Of a stretch of 64,000 bases of DNA, positions 59,828-64,000 are shown piece by piece. The stretch is taken from positions 520,188 to 584,187 of the forward strand of contig NZ_JARLLG010000002.1 in NCBI RefSeq assembly GCF_029382255.1, written 5' to 3'. The notes under the pieces were generated by a model. The model was not told the origin of the DNA. It was given only the letters and a program-made list of their open reading frames with translations, and made no database searches. Source of the DNA: Isoptericola croceus (lineage in GTDB: Bacteria; Actinomycetota; Actinomycetes; Actinomycetales; Cellulomonadaceae). The stretch's first letter is position 1, and each line of letters starts with the position of its first letter. The position numbers were made by a program, and so were the translations under genes.

Positions 59828-61453
59828 ATGGCTGAGCTGACGATCAGGCCGGAGGAGATCCGCGCCGCTCTGGACAGCTTCGTGAAGTCCTACGAGCCCG
59901 AGGGCGCGGTGACCGAGGAGGTCGGCCGCGTCACCTTCGCCGCCGACGGCATCGCCAACGTCGAGGGTCTTCCCGGCGCGATGGCCAACGAGCTGCTCCG
60001 TTTCGAGGACGGCACGCTCGGCCTCGCGCTGAACCTGGACGTGCGCCAGATCGGCGTCGTCGTCCTCGGCGAGTTCACCGGCATCGAGGAGGGACAGGAG
60101 GTCCGCCGCACGGGTGAGGTCCTCTCGGTCCCCGTCGGTGAGGGCTACCTGGGTCGCGTCGTCGACCCGCTGGGCAACGCGATCGACGGTCTCGGCGAGA
60201 TCGAGACCGACGGTCGCCGTGCCCTGGAGCTCCAGGCCCCGGGCGTCATGCAGCGCAAGTCCGTGCACGAGCCGCTGCAGACCGGCATCAAGGCGATCGA
60301 CTCGATGATCCCCGTGGGCCGTGGCCAGCGGCAGCTGATCATCGGTGACCGCCAGACCGGCAAGACGGCGATCGCGATCGACACGATCATCAACCAGAAG
60401 GCCAACTGGGAGTCGGGCGACCCCGAGAAGCAGGTTCGCTGCGTCTACGTCGCCATCGGCCAGAAGGGCTCGACGATCGCCTCGGTGCGCGGCGCCCTGG
60501 AAGAGGCCGGCGCGCTCGAGTACACGACGATCGTGGCAGCCCCGGCGTCCGACCCGGCCGGCTTCAAGTACCTCGCCCCGTACACCGGTTCGGCCATCGG
60601 CCAGCACTGGATGTACGACGGCAAGCACGTCCTGATCATCTTCGACGACCTGTCGAAGCAGGCGGACGCCTACCGCGCCGTGTCGCTGCTGCTGCGTCGC
60701 CCGCCGGGCCGCGAGGCCTACCCCGGTGACGTCTTCTACCTGCACTCCCGTCTGCTCGAGCGTTGCGCCAAGCTCTCCGACGAGCTCGGTGCGGGGTCGA
60801 TGACCGGTCTGCCGATCATCGAGACCAAGGCGAACGACGTGTCCGCCTTCATCCCGACCAACGTCATCTCGATCACCGACGGCCAGATCTTCCTGCAGTC
60901 GGACCTCTTCAACGCCGACCAGCGTCCTGCCGTGGACGTCGGCATCTCGGTCTCGCGTGTCGGTGGCGACGCGCAGGTCAAGGCGATGAAGAAGGTCTCC
61001 GGCACGCTGAAGCTCGAGCTCGCGCAGTTCCGCTCCCTCGAGGCGTTCGCGATGTTCGCCTCCGACCTCGACGCGGCCTCGCGCGGCCAGCTCGCTCGTG
61101 GCGCTGTGCTGATGGAGCTGCTCAAGCAGCCGCAGTACACGCCGTACCCGGTCGAGGAGCAGGTGGCGTCCATCTGGGCCGGCACCAAGGGCAAGCTCGA
61201 CGACGTCCCGGTCGCGGACGTCAAGCGGTTCGAGTCAGAGCTCATCGACCACCTGCGCCGCAAGACCGACGTGTTCGACACCATCGTGGCGACGGGCAAG
61301 CTGGAGCAGGAGACCGAGGACGCGCTCGCCGCGGCCGTCGAGGACTTCCGCAACGGGTTCGTCAAGAGCGACAGCACGCCGCTGGTCGGCGGCGCTGTCG
61401 AGGGCGAGGCGGACGTCGAGCAGGAGCAGCTCGTCGTGCAGAAGAAGGCCTGA
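59828..61453 (+). CDS. atpA: ATP synthase subunit alpha
   Basis: 541 residues. P-loop [13 protein letters not shown], the alpha-type [13 protein letters not shown] and the [14 protein letters not shown] segment are present. It carries the non-catalytic nucleotide sites. ATG after AGGAGAAG. The C-terminal tail (about 30 residues, acidic) is longer than in E. coli, as in other actinobacteria where it restrains ATP hydrolysis. Confidence 0.98.
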   Translation: MAELTIRPEEIRAALDSFVKSYEPEGAVTEEVGRVTFAADGIANVEGLPGAMANELLRFEDGTLGLALNLDVRQIGVVVLGEFTGIEEGQEVRRTGEVLSVPVGEGYLGRVVDPLGNAIDGLGEIETDGRRALELQAPGVMQRKSVHEPLQTGIKAIDSMIPVGRGQRQLIIGDRQTGKTAIAIDTIINQKANWESGDPEKQVRCVYVAIGQKGSTIASVRGALEEAGALEYTTIVAAPASDPAGFKYLAPYTGSAIGQHWMYDGKHVLIIFDDLSKQADAYRAVSLLLRRPPGREAYPGDVFYLHSRLLERCAKLSDELGAGSMTGLPIIETKANDVSAFIPTNVISITDGQIFLQSDLFNADQRPAVDVGISVSRVGGDAQVKAMKKVSGTLKLELAQFRSLEAFAMFASDLDAASRGQLARGAVLMELLKQPQYTPYPVEEQVASIWAGTKGKLDDVPVADVKRFESELIDHLRRKTDVFDTIVATGKLEQETEDALAAAVEDFRNGFVKSDSTPLVGGAVEGEADVEQEQLVVQKKA

Positions 61454-61457
61454 TCGT

Positions 61458-63906
<2,449 letters not shown>

Positions 63907-64000
63907 GGTCTCGTCCTCGGACGCCCCCGCGTCGTCCTGCCGGCCCGTTCGAGGGCCCGCCGGCGCCACAGCCCCCCCCCCCACGAGCACCCCCGCGACC

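Noticed and set aside
63971-63982. Run of 11 C residues near the window end as a slippage or phase-variation tract
   Set aside because: It lies after atpD outside any visible gene; homopolymer length may be a sequencing artefact and nothing downstream can be judged.

Overview
The window is GC-rich bacterial chromosome with many GTG starts, ATGA/GTGA gene overlaps, a mycothiol-dependent formaldehyde dehydrogenase, actinobacterial Rho with a long Arg/Gln/Ser-rich insert, and the order argS-lysA ... hom-thrC-thrB-rho-rpmE-prfA-prmC-tsaC-wecA-atpIBEFHAGD. This points to an actinomycete, most likely of the Micrococcales (Cellulomonas/Promicromonospora-like). That placement is inferred from gene content; no 16S rRNA gene is present.

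Layout. 1-4.9 kb: end of an M15 peptidase gene, a CYTH protein and a prpDBC propionate (methylcitrate) operon. 5-11.9 kb: a probable metal/metallophore locus with a five-gene-function ABC importer (both permeases fused in one chain), a divergent MFS exporter, an SmtB-type zinc-sensor repressor and a small His-rich protein, with a palindrome in the divergent promoter. 12-13.7 kb: LysE exporter, AraC regulator and tRNA-Arg(CCG). 13.9-16.6 kb: an ECF sigma factor carrying a C-terminal membrane/extracytoplasmic domain, and a lipoprotein that repeats that domain. 16.8-19.9 kb: argS-lysA.

19.96-46.25 kb: a catabolic block that separates lysA from hom. It encodes glycine betaine uptake (BCCT), stepwise demethylation (Rieske oxygenase with ferredoxin and reductase, dimethylglycine oxidase, sarcosine oxidase SoxBDAG), conversion of glycine to serine to pyruvate (GlyA, SdaA), and one-carbon disposal (mycothiol-dependent formaldehyde dehydrogenase plus metallo-hydrolase, PurU, a molybdopterin formate-dehydrogenase-like enzyme with FdhD, a MetF-like reductase, FolP). 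A local IclR regulator and a repeated 19-bp palindrome at several promoters suggest one regulon. The block is scarred: a 43-residue folD stub, a frameshifted ppsA 3' end, an IS481-type transposase remnant, and a second Rieske-ferredoxin gene that has lost all four cluster ligands.

46.4-64 kb: conserved housekeeping genes, hom-thrC-thrB, rho, rpmE (with a thiol-stress-type promoter), prfA-prmC-tsaC-wecA-atpI, then after a terminator the ATP synthase operon atpBEFHAGD. The window ends just after atpD; atpC is not in view.
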